Shown here: positions 23,190 to 34,370 of the stretch, piece after piece
Layout: every line of letters begins with the position of its first letter
Numbering within the stretch: the first letter of the stretch is position 1
Source: Macrotis lagotis
Lineage: Eukaryota > Chordata > Mammalia > Peramelemorphia > Peramelidae
Direction of reading: 5' to 3'
DNA: 64,000 nucleotides
NCBI RefSeq assembly: GCF_037893015.1
Contig: NC_133666.1
Coordinates: 568,806,389 to 568,870,388 of the forward strand
Program-made: the position numbers and the translations under genes
Notes under the pieces: model-generated
What the model was told of the DNA's origin: nothing
What the model saw: the letters and a program-made list of their open reading frames with translations, nothing else
Databases searched by the model: none

Positions 23190-24284
23190 ATATGGAAAAA
23201 TGCTCCAAATCTTTATTGATTAGAGTAATGCAAATTAAAACAACAAGGAGGTATGATCTCACACCTATTAGATTGGTCAAGATTAGAAAAAGGAAAAGTG
23301 ATCTGTGTTGGAGAGATTGTTGGAGGACTGGTGCATTGATGATGGAGTTGTAAACTGATCCAATCTTTCTAGAAAACAATATGGAACTATGCCCAAAGAG
23401 CAATAAATCTGCTCATACACTTTGATCCAGGAATTTCAATTCTAGGCCTGCAATGATATGAAATCATAATAAAAATGGGGGAAAAGTCCCACATGTATCA
23501 AAATGACCATAGTAATGGCAAAGAATTAGATATTGATTAGATGCACATGAATTGGAAATGGCTAAACAAGCTATGGTATATAAGTATTATGGAATCCTGT
23601 GATTTTATAAGAAAATATAAATGGTCAGACTCCAAAGAATCATGGAACAAATTACAAGAATTGATGCTGAGTGAAGAGAGCAGGACCATAAGAACAATGT
23701 ACACATTAGCAACAGCATTTTGTGATGATCAGTATTGATGGATGCAGCTGCTCTCAGCAGTTCAGTGTTAGGACAACTATATTAGAAAAGCTATGGCCAA
23801 TGTTATCCCTATCCAGAGGAAGAAAAACAAAATGTAAAATCCCAACAAACCTTTCAGAATCTCATGAACATTACATTTACTTTCTAAAAAAATATCTCAT
23901 GTATTTCTTTCCCTTAATTTTAATTTCTTACACAGAAAATGACTAATCTGTAACCATGTTTAACATAAAAGCATATTACAATATTAATTTGACTATTTGC
24001 CAATGATAGTAGGGGGAGTGAGAAGGGAGGGTGGAAGGAAATTTTGTAATGTAAAAATTTATACATGCATATGGATGAGTGTTGAAAAACAGTCATAACA
24101 TGTATTTGAAAAAATAATATGACAATATAAAAGGAAATCCAACAAAAACTTGGCCTTTCTTGGACCTTCCTTCATCAAATATGTTAAACCTGATTCATAC
24201 TGTTTGTAATGGAAAGTCAGCATTCCTTCCAAAAATAAACTTGAGATTATTTGCTTCAATAAAACTTAAAGAATCAGAGATTTA

Positions 24285-24438
24285 GGGGCAGCTAGGTGGC
24301 ATAGTGGATTAAAGTACTGGCCTTGGAGTCAGGAGTACCTGGGTTCAAATCTGGTCTCAGACACTTAATAATTACCTAACTGTGTGGCCTTGGGCAAGCC
24401 ACTTAACCCTATTTGCCTTGCAAAATCCTTAAAAAAAA
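24285..24438 (+). mobile_element. WSINE1-like SINE with 17-bp target duplication
   Basis: Complete SINE flanked by identical aaagaatcagagattta at 24268-24284 and 24436-24452. This is the cleanest duplication of any SINE in the window and implies a fairly recent insertion by L1-type target priming. Confidence 0.92.
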
Positions 24439-24452
24439 GAATCAGAGATTTA

Positions 24453-25052
24453 CACAAGAAATAATAGAAATAATCAACAATTTTATTCTATACAATGATG
24501 ATGCTTAGGCATCACAATAGAACTTGAGGAATGCAACCATAGCAGTTATTAGGGAAAAGTTTATGTCTCTAAATGTATATGGGAATAAAATGAAGAAAAA
24601 AGAAAAAGAATGAATTGGGCATATAACAAAAAAGCTAGAGAAAAACAAATTTAAAATCTCCAATTAAATATAAATTTAGAAATTCTGAATATCATAGAAG
24701 CAAAGTTTAAAATTTAAGATAGGAATCAAATAAACTAATAGATATAACAAAAAGTTGTTTTTATGAAATAATAAATAGGTAAACATTTATGTAACTGATT
24801 CCAAAAAAAGAAAGAAAACTGAATTACTAGTACCAAAATTGTGAGAGGAAGAAATTATAGTTTTAATTTAGAAACATGTTGCCCAACTCTATGCCAAAAA
24901 TATGAAAATATAAATTAAATGGAGGAAATTATGCAATAAATATAAACTACTAAGGTGAACAGAAGTTGAAATAAAATACATAAATAACCTCATTTCAGAA
25001 AAAAAGAAAATGCAAAAATTATTAAAAATCTAAGAAAAAATATCCCTGACTT
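24453..25052 (+). pseudogene. L1B ORF2, second segment (endonuclease-RT linker)
   Basis: Resumes the ORF2 text broken at 18228 and covers the linker and RT lead-in (AKLYAKNMKI-like near 24880, SNLISEKKKMQKLLKI near 24990-25030). It stops at 25052 just before the DGF motif, where L1D begins. Confidence 0.65.
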
Positions 25053-25602
25053 CCAGGGTGGAGTCAAGATGACATCAAGAAGCTAGAATGCTGCCAGAGA
25101 TTTTACCTACATAATTTTCCCTGACCAGATATTAAAGCTACAGATTCTACCCCAAAAAACACAAGATTCAAAGAAATTTACAATAGTAGACATCATGGAG
25201 AATTTTCAGTGAAAGTCTTGTCTCTTTGGGGAAAAGGAAAGTAAAGCACAGCTAGGCTGGAGAGGAGGAAAGCCGGAAGGAGTCTTTTAGTCACAGATCC
25301 AGAAAGCTTAACAACAGCATGGGTTCCAGCATTTAGATAGCAAACCACCAGGGAGGGTCCCAATCCCATACAAACTCTGAACCCTAGGAATATTGGTGTT
25401 TGCCCAGGACTAGGTGGGTAACAAACCACTGCATAGGGAGAACATGGACATAAAGGAGAAAACAAATCTCTACAAATGTAAGGCCTGGACTGCATAGTAA
25501 CATCTTCACAAACAAAAAGCCAGGAATCAGATCCCAGTCCTAGCATTAAAAACTTGAGACTACACTCCCTTTAGCCAAGCATTAGAGCTCAAAGATTTCA
25601 AG

Positions 25603-27320
25603 ATGAGCAACAAAAACTAAAAAAGTGTTCACATAGAATGTTACTATTCTTATAAAGATGACAAAAATGCAACCTCAGAAAAAGATGTCAGTGAAAAATT
25701 AATGAAGGGGAAGTCTCAAAAGAGTCTATGAATTGTACTGAAATCCCAAAGGTCATTAAATAGCTTAAAAGTAGTTTTAAAACCAAAAAAGATAGGAAGA
25801 AGAAAAATAGAAATAGAATTGGGATTACAAAAATATGGGAAAAGTCCTATATGTCCCAAAATATTCATGGCAACTCATTTTGGAGTGTCAAAGAACCGGA
25901 AATTGAGAGAATGCCCATCAATTAGGGAATGACAAAACAAATTATGGTACATGAATGCAATGGAATATATTTTTTTCTATAAGAAATCATAATGTTCAGA
26001 CTATAGCATGGAATTACTTTCAGGATTTGATGACAAGTGAAAGGAGTAGAGCCAAGACAACAATGTGAAAATTGCCAACAACATTGTGAGATGATCAACC
26101 TTAATGGAAGCAACTCCTCTCAGCTGTTCAGAGAGCTAGGACAACTGTATTGGACTGACTATGGACAATGTAATCCTTATACAGTGGAAGAAAAACAAAA
26201 CAAAAAAAAAAAACTAACCCTTCAGAAACTGATGAAAACTTTATAAAAATTATCTCTTATGTATCTCCTTTTATCCAAATTTCACATACCAAAAAAAATG
26301 ACTAGTATATAAACAGGTTTATCAAAAACATGTATGTATAATGCTAATTTACTATACATGGCTGAGGGGAGGTGATGGGAAGGGAGGGTGGAATAAAAAA
26401 TTGTAACTTAAAAATATACATGTTCATATGGATGAAAACAGATACATAGATAGATTTTTAAAAATGAAATGAGAGATATGTAGGAAAATTATTAAAAATT
26501 GATCAAAGAAATCAACTCCTTTAAAAGTAAAAATAATCAGTTGGAAAAAGAATGTAACTCTTCAAAAAATTAAATCAGCCAACCTGAAAAGGATTACAAC
26601 TCATCAAAGAGTAAAATTAACCAGCTGGAAAAGGAAACACAAAAACTAACTGAAGAAGATAAAACCCTAAAAATTAGAATTGGACAAATCGCAATCAATG
26701 TATCAATGACTGCCATATTTCATCAAAGCAGAAGAAAATGTAATGTAACTTTTAGGAAAATAAAACAACTTGGAAAATAGATCCAGAGAAGGTAATTTTT
26801 GAATTATTGAACTACCAGAAAGCCTAAATCAAAAAAGATCCTCTGAAATATCCTGAAGGAAATTATCAGGGCAAACTGGACAAATCTGATAGAGCAAGAA
26901 GACAAAATAGCCATTGAAAGATTATACTGAATTCTTCCAGAAAGAGACCCCAGGATTAAAAACTCCCAGGGTTATCACAGTCAAATTCCAGTATTGTCAG
27001 ATAAAGGGGAAAATACTGCAAGCAACAAAAAAGAAGTCATTTAAATACAAATGAAACACAATGAGACTTGCACAGGACTTACCAGCTTCAACACTGAAAG
27101 ACCAGAGTACCTAGAATACCATACATCAGAGAGCAAAGGATCCTAAATTATAACAAAGAATAACCTGCAAAATTCAGTATATTCTTGCTCACCAAAGTAG
27201 AGGACTTCCAAAATTTCCTGAAAAAAAGACCAGAATTGAATAGCAAATTCAATCTCCAAATGCCAGATTCTAGAGATGCAGGAAAAGATAAATGAAAAGG
27301 GGAAGGAAAAATAAAACAAA
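25603..27320 (+). pseudogene. L1D ORF1, decayed and interrupted
   Basis: ATG at 25603 (MSNKN then stop). N-terminal part runs to about 25828, then a 626-base L1 3'-end insertion, then the coiled coil with repeated NQLEKE-type heptads (26527-26680), the RNA-binding middle (ESLNQKRSSEIS near 26820, ERDPRIKNSQGYHSQ near 26945), and the C-terminal domain near 27170-27290 (FPKFPEKKTRIE). Multiple frameshifts. Confidence 0.65.
25829..26454 (+). mobile_element. 5'-truncated LINE-1 3' end inserted in L1D ORF1
   Basis: Begins in the ORF2 C-terminal codons (MGKVLYVPKYSWQLI-like near 25835) and runs through codons near 25980-26110 and the 3'UTR with its G-rich tract (26366-26392) to an A-rich end near 26454. 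ORF1 sequence is present on both sides. Confidence 0.75.
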
Positions 27321-27630
27321 CCAAAACAAATGTGAGTAAAGAACATCAAATTATATACAACTCTTATGAGGAATATATAACACTTGTGACTCTTGAGAAA
27401 TGTATTTCTCTTGGGATAATTAAAGGGTTGAATATAATGGAAGAGATCAGATTTAGAGGATGAGAGTATGGTTGATTATTGTTTTTTGTATTGAAGAGGA
27501 CCAAGATGATATCTCTATGTTTGAGATAAAAAGTGAGGTGAAAAGTAGGGGTATTTACTCTAAACTTATTTGTATCAGTTTCCTTTGACTTAATTTAAGT
27601 CTACTTTGCTTATTAAGATTAGTATCTTCA

Positions 27631-27788
27631 GGGGGCAGTTAGGTGGCACAGTGGTTAAAGCATGGTCCCTGGACTCAGGAGGACCTTAGCCATTTAATAA
27701 TTACTGAACTGTGAGCATGGGCAAGTTACTTATCCCCATAGATTAGCAAAAACAAAAACAAACAAACCAACACACAACAACAACAAAA
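27631..27788 (+). mobile_element. WSINE1-like SINE in L1D inter-ORF region
   Basis: gggggcagttaggtggcacag head, diverged and shortened middle, CA-rich A-tail. Flanked by agattagtatcttc and agattagcactctcc, an imperfect target duplication. Confidence 0.75.
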
Positions 27789-28287
27789 GATTAGCACTCT
27801 CCTTGAAGAGGACATCCTTTACAACCCTTCAGAATCTGAATGAACACTACATTCACTATTTTTAAATGCTCTCTTCTGTATTTATTTCCTTCCTCTGTTT
27901 TCTTTATTACCCCTTAATCCTATACACAAATATATATGTTCAATATTCACCTGACTGTTTGTTACTGAGGGAGGGGGGGTGAGTGGGAAGGAAGGGTATG
28001 ATTAAATTATGCAACTTAAAAATATGCATACATGTATTTGTTGAAAATTTTACATTATCTGGAATTGAAAAGTAAAGTATCAATTAAAAAACAGTGACCA
28101 GTTGGGAGTTCAAATGAATTCTAACAAAAATTTACAGGTAAATGCAAATAATATATAAAATATAAGAAAAAAAGGTGTTCTGTCAAATTCCTTTCATGAT
28201 ATTAACATGATGTTGTATCCAAACCTGAAAGATGCACAACAGAGAAAGAAAATTATTGACCATCTCCTTGTAAACATTGCTGCAAAC

Positions 28288-28445
28288 TTTTTTTTAGGTT
28301 TTTTCTGCAAGGCAAATGGGGTTAAGTGGTTTGCCCAAGGCTAGACAGCTAAGTAATTATTAAGTATCTTTAGAGGCCAGATTTGAACTTAGGTACACCT
28401 GACTCCAGGGCCTGTGCTCTTTCCATTGCGCCACCTAGCCGCCCC
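28288..28445 (-). mobile_element. WSINE1-like SINE with 12-bp target duplication
   Basis: Reverse-oriented SINE with its T-rich tail at left and ccacctagccgcccc at right. tgcaaacttttt occurs at 28281-28292 (merging with the T-tail) and again at 28448-28459. Confidence 0.85.
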
Positions 28446-28645
28446 GGTGCAAACTTTTTAACTAAAATTTCAGCAAAGCAATTACAAGAGGTTAATAAAA
28501 AGATAACTCACCATAATCAGGTTGGATTCATACCACATATGCTGTAATGGTTCAGTATTAGAAAAACAAGCAACATAATTGAACATGTCAATAACAGAAT
28601 TAACAAAAAATATATGATTACCTTATTAGGTGCTGAAAATATTTT

Positions 28646-28799
28646 CTTTTTTTTAGGATTTTGCAAGGCAAATGGGGTTAAGTGGCTTGCCCAAGACCAC
28701 ACAGCTAGGTAATTATTAAGTGTTTGAGACCGGATTTGAACCCAGGTACTCCTGACTCCAAGGCCGGTGCTTTATCCACTAAGCCACCTAGCCACCCCT
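28646..28799 (-). mobile_element. WSINE1-like SINE with 13-bp target duplication
   Basis: Complete reverse-oriented copy. ctgaaaatatttt is repeated exactly at 28633-28645 and 28800-28812. Confidence 0.9.
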
Positions 28800-29149
28800 C
28801 TGAAAATATTTTTGACAAAATAGAGAACCTATACCTTTTAAAAATAATAGAAAACATAGGAATAAATGGAGCTTTTCTTACAATGGTAATTAGTACCTAT
28901 TTAAAACCACCAGCTGTCATTATATATTATTGTATTAGAAATGTTAGCTTTAGCTATTAGAGAAAAAAATAAATAGAAGGAATTAGAACTGACAATGAGG
29001 AAGCAAACCTTTCACTCTTTGCAGACAATATAAGGATATACTTAGTGAATCCTAGAAAATGACCTAAAAGTCTAATTGAACCAATTAACAACTTCAGCAA
29101 AGTAGCAGGATATAAAATAAAACCATGTAAATCCTCATCATTTTTTGTG

Positions 29150-29213
29150 AGTCTTTTTTTGTTTGCTTGTTTTTTAAAGCAATGGGGTTATTTTGTCCAG
29201 CTGCCCCACAACA
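29150..29213 (-). mobile_element. Internally deleted SINE scrap
   Basis: Holds only the two ends of a reverse-oriented SINE: T-rich tail with gcaatggggtta (3' end) joined almost directly to cagctgcccca (5' end). The 90-100 bases between, including the B-box, are gone. Confidence 0.55.
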
Positions 29214-32200
29214 TTTTTTTATATATGAAGATAAAGTCCAAGGGCAAAAGATAGAGAAATTCCATTTAATGTAACTATAGATAAAATATTTTAGAATCCA
29301 TCTCTCAAGAAAAACTCAGAAACTAAGCACAATTATAGACTACTTTAAAAAAAAATAAAGTCAGAATAAAACAGCTGGAAAAACGTTAATTATTCATAGT
29401 TAGGCTATTAATATAATAAAATGAAAATTCTGTACAAATTAAATTACTTATTCAGTGACTTATGAATCAAACTACCAAAACATATTTTAAGGAACTAGAA
29501 AAAGTAATAGCAAAATTCATCTGAGTAAGAAAAGGTGAAGAATGGCATGGAAATAGTTTGAAAAAGGCAAAGCAAGGTGGCCTAGTTGTACCAAATCTTA
29601 AAATATATTATAAAATGGCAATCATCAAAACTTAGAGTAATGAAACAATAGATCAGAGTTAGCATGAAACAAATAGTAGTAAATGTCTTTAATAATCAAC
29701 TGTTTGAGAAACTCAAAGACATTAGCCTCTAGGATAAAACTTCACTAATCCTAGACTTACATCTCATACCCTATGCCAATAAAAGCTCAAAGTGAGTATA
29801 GGATTTAGGCATAAAGAATGATACCATAGATCAATTAAGAGATTAAGATATATTATATTTATTGGACCTATGGAGAAGGGAGTGGTGCATGATTAAAACA
29901 GAAATAGAGAACATGAAAAATTACAAAATGGATGACTTTGAGTATAGTAAAATCAAAAAGTTTTGGTCTGATAAAACCAATGCTTCCAAGATTAGAAGTA
30001 AGGCAGAAAGCTGGGAAACAATTTTCACAGTTAGTGCTTCTGATAAAAGAATCATTTCTAAATATATAGAGAATTAAATAAAAAATATTGGAAACATATC
30101 AATTGATAAATGGCCAAATGATATGAATGGGTAGTTTTGAGATGAAGAAATTAAATCTATATACCATCATATGAAGAAATGTTCCAAATTATTATTGATT
30201 AAATAAATGCTAAGTAAAACAACTATGAGGTACCACCTCACACTTATCAGATCAACTAAAATGACAAAAAAGGAAAAGTGATCAATGTTAGAGAGAATGT
30301 GGGAAAACTGGGACCTTAATGTTCTGCTCTTGGAGTTGAAACTGATCTAGCCATTTTGGAAAACAATCTTCATCTATATTCAAAGAGTAATAAAACTGAT
30401 CCTGCAGTTGACTGTGCAATACCAATATTAGGTTTATATCCCCCCAAAATCCTAAAATATAGAAAAGACTCACTTGTTCAAAAATATTTATTTTTTGTGA
30501 TAGGGGAGAATTAAAAATTGAAGGGATATCCATTAATTTAGGTATATTTTTAAAATTTATTGTATATAAATATTATGGACTATCATTATTCTCTAAGAAA
30601 TCATGTGGTCAGACTTTAGAGAAGGCTAGAAACAATGACATGAATTGATGGTGCTGAGTGAAATGAACAGAACCAAGGGACTGTTGAATACATTAACAAC
30701 ACTGTGAGATGATCAACTATGATAGATGCAGTTCTTCCCAGCAGCTCAGAGATCCAGAATAAGCCTGAGAGACTTGCTAAGGACAATGTCAATCACATGC
30801 AGAAGAAGAAAAAACACACAATCTGAATGCATATCATGTTCACTTTTTTAAAATTTCTTTTATGCTTTTTTACTTTTTCCCCCCATTTTTCCCCTCAGCT
30901 CTAAATTCTCTTTAACAACATGACATATTTAAATATATGAAGCACAAATGTACCTCTACAACTTTTACCGGATTGTTCAAAGCCATGCAGAGAGGGGAAG
31001 GATGGGAAGGTGGTATAAAAATGAAGAGTTCATCTATTGCAGAGGGATGAATCTTGAAAAACTTCTTTTGCATTTACTTGGAAACATAACAAAATATTTC
31101 ATTTAAGAAAATTTCCATTCTTTTATGGTGATATGATTGTATATTATAGAACCATAGAAAATCAACTAAATATCTAGCTGAAAAAAATTAACAACATAGC
31201 AATGTAGCAGAATGTAAAATAAACCCACATTAATCATCAACATTTTTTGTATGAGCATGAAAACCCAACACCAAGAAATAGAAAGACATTCCATTTAAAT
31301 AACTACAGACAACATTTATACTTGGGAATCAAATTCCCTAGACAAACACAAAAATATATGGACAAATTGCAAAATACTTTTCCCAAAAATAAAATCAGAT
31401 TGAAACAATTTCAAAACAATCATATCCTCATGCTTAGTTTGTACAAAATAAAGAAAATTATAATTCTACTTGAAGTAAATTACTTATTCAATTCTATATA
31501 TGTTAATCTATCAAAAACTATTATATTGAGCTAGAAAAATATAGTAACATTCATCTGAAGCAAAAAATATGTCAAGAATATGAAGAGAATTAATGAAAAA
31601 AATGCAAATAAGGTTGGTTTTGCTGTTCTAGATCAAAAATTATATTACCAAACAACAACCATCAAAATTGTCCAGTATTGCTAAGGAACTAGAGAAGTAG
31701 ATTATTAGAATATGCAAGTACAAAAGAATCAGTAGTAAGTGACTATAATAGTCTACTTCTTCAAAAACTCAAAGACTCCAGTTTCTGTGATGAGCTCAAT
31801 CTTTAACAAATATTACAGGGAAAATTAGAAAATAATATGGCATAAGATAGGCATAGAAACATCTCATGCTCTATACCAAAATAAATTATTTAGACCTAGA
31901 AGGTGACATCATAAACCAGTTAGGAGAACAAGGATTAGTTTATTATTAGTCATATCTCTGAAAAATAGACGAGTTTATTACCAAAAAAGAAAGAGAGAAC
32001 ATACATAAAAGGCACAATTGATAACTTTGATTACACAAAATCTAAAAATTTTCTGCACAAATAAAACCTATGCAACCAAGATTAAAAGGAATGTAGGAAG
32101 TTGGGAAATAATTTCCATAGTAGTGTTTCTGATACAGGATTTGCTCCTAAAATATATGGAGAACAGAATAAAATTTAAAAGAATATAAGCCATACCCCAA

Positions 32201-32255
32201 TTGATAAATGGTCAAAGAATATGAACAGTGTTCTCAGATGAAAAAATTAAATCTA

Positions 32256-32258
32256 TAT

Positions 32259-32299
<41 letters not shown>
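32256..32299. repeat. (CA)n/(TA)n microsatellite in L1F
   Basis: Short CA run followed by TA dinucleotides, at the same ORF2 position as the TA tracts at 23090 and 53665, suggesting expansion of an A/T-rich seed in the parent sequence. Confidence 0.85.
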
Positions 32300-32301
<2 letters not shown>

Positions 32302-32741
32302 TCACATGGAAAAAAGTTCTAAATATCATCAATTAGAAGAATGCATATTCAAATTACTCTGAGGTACCACCTTAGTCCTATCAGATTGCCCAATGTGACA
32401 AAAAGAGAAAGATGACCAGTTTTGGAGGAGAAGTTATAAAGCTAAAACACAGTTGCTCTTAGTGGAACTGCGCCTTTCTGAAGACCAATTTAGAACTACA
32501 ATCTAAGAGAAATAAAAATGTGCATACCCTTTGATCCGGCAATAACCATTATTCTTTCAGTATATATTAAAGAGATAGTAAGAAAGGGTAAAAAAAAAAC
32601 ATGTATTAAAAAAAATTGTAGTAGGCTTCTTCATAATGGGAAATAATTGGCAATTGAGGCAATTCCCCTCAAATGGTGAATGACTAAACCAATTGTGGTT
32701 TATGAAAATTATGGAGCACTATTGTTCTTTAAGAAATCATG

Positions 32742-33528
32742 TACACACTTCTGGCCAAGATGGCAGAGAGAAGACAGGCACAGTTCTAAAGTCTCCTGAT
32801 CTTCCCCATTTATCATATGAAACAAATCTCTTCAAAAAAATCTGACCCACAAAATCCAAAAAGAAAAGCCAGGAGAAAGAACATTTACCTCAGGATTTGT
32901 CTCCCCAGCAGCACTGGACGAATTCTGGCAGGTGAGTCTGGTCTCAGAGGGAGGATCTGCCCCAGATCAACCAGATCAATTCAGATTAGCAGCTGAATTG
33001 CAGCCAGAGTCTGAGGGCACAAGAGCTGGAACTGCTGGATCAGAGGTGAGGCTAGACAGCAGGGGTTTGAGTCAACTAGGGAGCAGAGGCACTGCTGTTG
33101 GTGCTGTCCCTCTGGAACTTGCAGACAGGGCTGGGGGGAGATTTCTGGTACAGGACAGCTGTGGACAACATCCCCAGGCTCCTCTGGTCTGAGGAACTCT
33201 GAGTCCACACCTCCATTACAGCTGAGGCCTCTTCCCAGAACAAACATTTGCAAACTAATTCTGCCTCAGGCCCGGGTGTGTGAGCAGAAGAACCAGCCCA
33301 GCTGTCAAATGACCTCAGGCCAGGGTAAAGAGCACCACTGATTGAAGACAAAAGAATTCAATAGCTCCCTTCAAGCAAAGAGAGAAGGCCTCAATTGAGG
33401 TCACAGACACTCCTGAGAAAGCAACACCTCCTGCTGGCCAGCCAGAGAAATTGCACTCAGTGAGTAAAGGCTCTAGTGAACCCAACCCCCTGTGAACCAG
33501 CCCCTCCCCAAATCAGGGTCTTAGCAAA
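32742..33528 (+). promoter_or_regulatory. L1E 5'UTR with internal promoter
   Basis: More GC-rich than the rest of the window. It opens with acacttctggccaagatggc, whose CAAGATGGC (32756-32764) equals the YY1 site of human L1. CAGGTGAGT (32929-32937) is a perfect consensus splice donor. L1 5'UTRs hold an internal RNA polymerase II promoter (established for the family); activity here is not shown. Confidence 0.65.
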
Positions 33529-33745
33529 ATGAAGAAGGGTCAGCAGAAAGGTGGATCCATAGAAAAATTCTTGGAAGGGGGAAATACCCTAACTCAGAAA
33601 GACCTAGAACCTTTCAGGAGAATATTATCTGGTCTTCAGCACAGAAAGACTTCCTTGAAGAAATAAGAAAGGAGCTTCCAAATCAACTGGAAAATTTGGG
33701 AGAGACAATACCTTGCAACAAGAAAACAAATCCTTAAAAAGTACA

Positions 33746-33927
33746 ATTGGACAAATACAAAAGGAAAATAAATCTCTCAGATCCTAAATTGGACAAATAG
33801 AAAATGAGAATAAATCTCTCACATCATCAATTGGACAAATACAAAATGAGAATAAATCTCTCACATTATCACTTGGACAAATACAAAATGAGAATAATTC
33901 TCTCAGATCCTCAATTGAGTAAATGTA
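33746..33927 (+). repeat. 42-bp tandem repeat coding the ORF1 coiled coil
   Basis: The ttggacaaat word (as attggac or cttggac/attgagt) recurs at 33746, 33788, 33830, 33872 and 33914, exactly 42 bases apart. Each unit codes 14 residues, two heptads. Confidence 0.92.
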
Positions 33928-34370
33928 AAAAAAAATAATTCCCTAAAAATGTCCATTGGTCAAATGGAAATCTCTTTCAAAAGTAGAATTGACCAATTGG
34001 AAAAAAGAGTTGCAAAATGTTAATGAAGAAAACTCCTCCCCCCAAAAAAGAATGTAGTCTGCAGAAACTAATGACTGGATGAGACAGCAAGAGTCAGTTA
34101 AACAAACTCAAAAAATAGAAAAAAAAGAAGAAAATGTAAAATACCTCATCAACAAAACCACTGACCTTGAGAATAGATCGAGGATGGGTAACCTTAGAAT
34201 TATAGGACTTCCTGAAACATTTTATTGAAAAAAAAAGCCTGGAATTAATATTACAGGATCTAGTGATGGAAAACTCCCCTGATATCATGGAACAGGGAGG
34301 CAAAGTAGTTATTGAAAGAATACATCGATCCCCTGCAGAAAAACATCCTAAAATGAAAACACAAAGGAAT

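Larger units (their letters stand above)
20741..23800 (+). pseudogene. L1C ORF2, missing the RT catalytic core
   Basis: The endonuclease is present in pieces (LLQETELKQRET near 20800-20840, FSAMYGTXTKIDHVLEHKNL near 21430-21480). At about 21912 the text jumps from the RT lead-in (equivalent to DLINKTINCFY) to after the FADD motif (equivalent to GPRTRERE, 21935), a loss of roughly 1 kb. The thumb and C-terminal part then run on (NCSWFGQANIIK near 22100, CWRDCWRTGALMMEL near 23310, KQAMVYKYYGIL near 23570, DAEXREQDHKNNVH near 23665). SINEs interrupt it at 21207 and 22253 and a TA repeat at 23090. Confidence 0.65.
18229..24267 (+). mobile_element. L1C: older-type LINE-1 inserted in L1B
   Basis: 5'UTR from 18229, lacking about the first 90 bases compared with L1D; ORF1 18658-19640; inter-ORF 19641-20740; ORF2 about 20741-23800; 3'UTR with a G-rich tract (24010-24035), ending around 24115. 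About 150 further non-L1 bases follow up to 24267. L1B flanks resume on the far side, and the imperfectly matching flanks gaatcaatgggatag and gaatcagagattta may be a decayed target duplication. The catalytic core of the reverse transcriptase is deleted. Confidence 0.75.
25053..28097 (+). mobile_element. L1D: half-L1 (HAL1-like) element lacking ORF2
   Basis: Order is 5'UTR with a YY1-like CAAGATGAC (25065-25073), ORF1 (25603-27320), about 500 bases of inter-ORF sequence, then at about 27825 a direct jump to the last 270 bases of an L1 3'UTR (cttcagaatctgaatgaac, G-rich tract 27965-27995), ending at about 28095. The roughly 4 kb of ORF2 is absent, yet both ends are normal. L1B sequence resumes exactly on each side, so the piece behaves as one insertion. 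Secondary insertions are an L1 3' end (25829) and a SINE (27631). Confidence 0.65.
28098..30840 (+). pseudogene. L1B ORF2, third segment (RT and C-terminus), decayed
   Basis: Resumes at the DGF.SEFY equivalent. RT landmarks: LSNSFHDINMMLYPNLKDAQ (28175-28240), an LNI/HVNNRI region near 28570-28620, and FADNIRIY near 29020 in place of FADD.Y. The thumb, a 71-codon open run at 29862-30077 (KMDDFEYSKIKKFWSDK), and the C-terminal end near 30600-30720 follow. SINEs interrupt at 28288 and 28646 and a SINE scrap at 29150. Stops are frequent. Confidence 0.65.
15405..31112 (+). mobile_element. L1B: nearly full-length older-type LINE-1, split by two later L1s
   Basis: Segments read in order: 5'UTR 15405-15857, ORF1 15858-16550, inter-ORF 16551-17520, ORF2 part 1 to 18228, ORF2 part 2 24453-25052, ORF2 part 3 28098-30840 and 3'UTR to about 31112. 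Continuity across the gaps is supported because the sequence on each far side resumes where the near side stopped. At 18228 the text reaches the ATGGGATAGATC point and 24453 resumes with aagaaataatagaaataatc. At 25052 the frame is at the SPGPDGF region (tccctgact) and 28098 resumes with codons equivalent to DGFISEFY. The inserted elements are L1C and L1D, with SINEs in both. Confidence 0.75.

Noticed and set aside
25193..25546. 117-codon minus-strand open frame
   Set aside because: It is antisense to the L1D 5'UTR, with no recognisable domain.
15397..31118. Idea that L1F is the continuation of L1A after the L1B insertion
   Set aside because: L1F starts at the FADD region, upstream of where L1A stops at 15397, so their texts overlap and they must be different copies.
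32932..33351. Overlapping open frames of 86-91 codons in the GC-rich 5'UTR of L1E
   Set aside because: They exist in three frames on both strands, which fits higher GC content rather than coding. No domain is seen, though an ORF0-like antisense product cannot be excluded.
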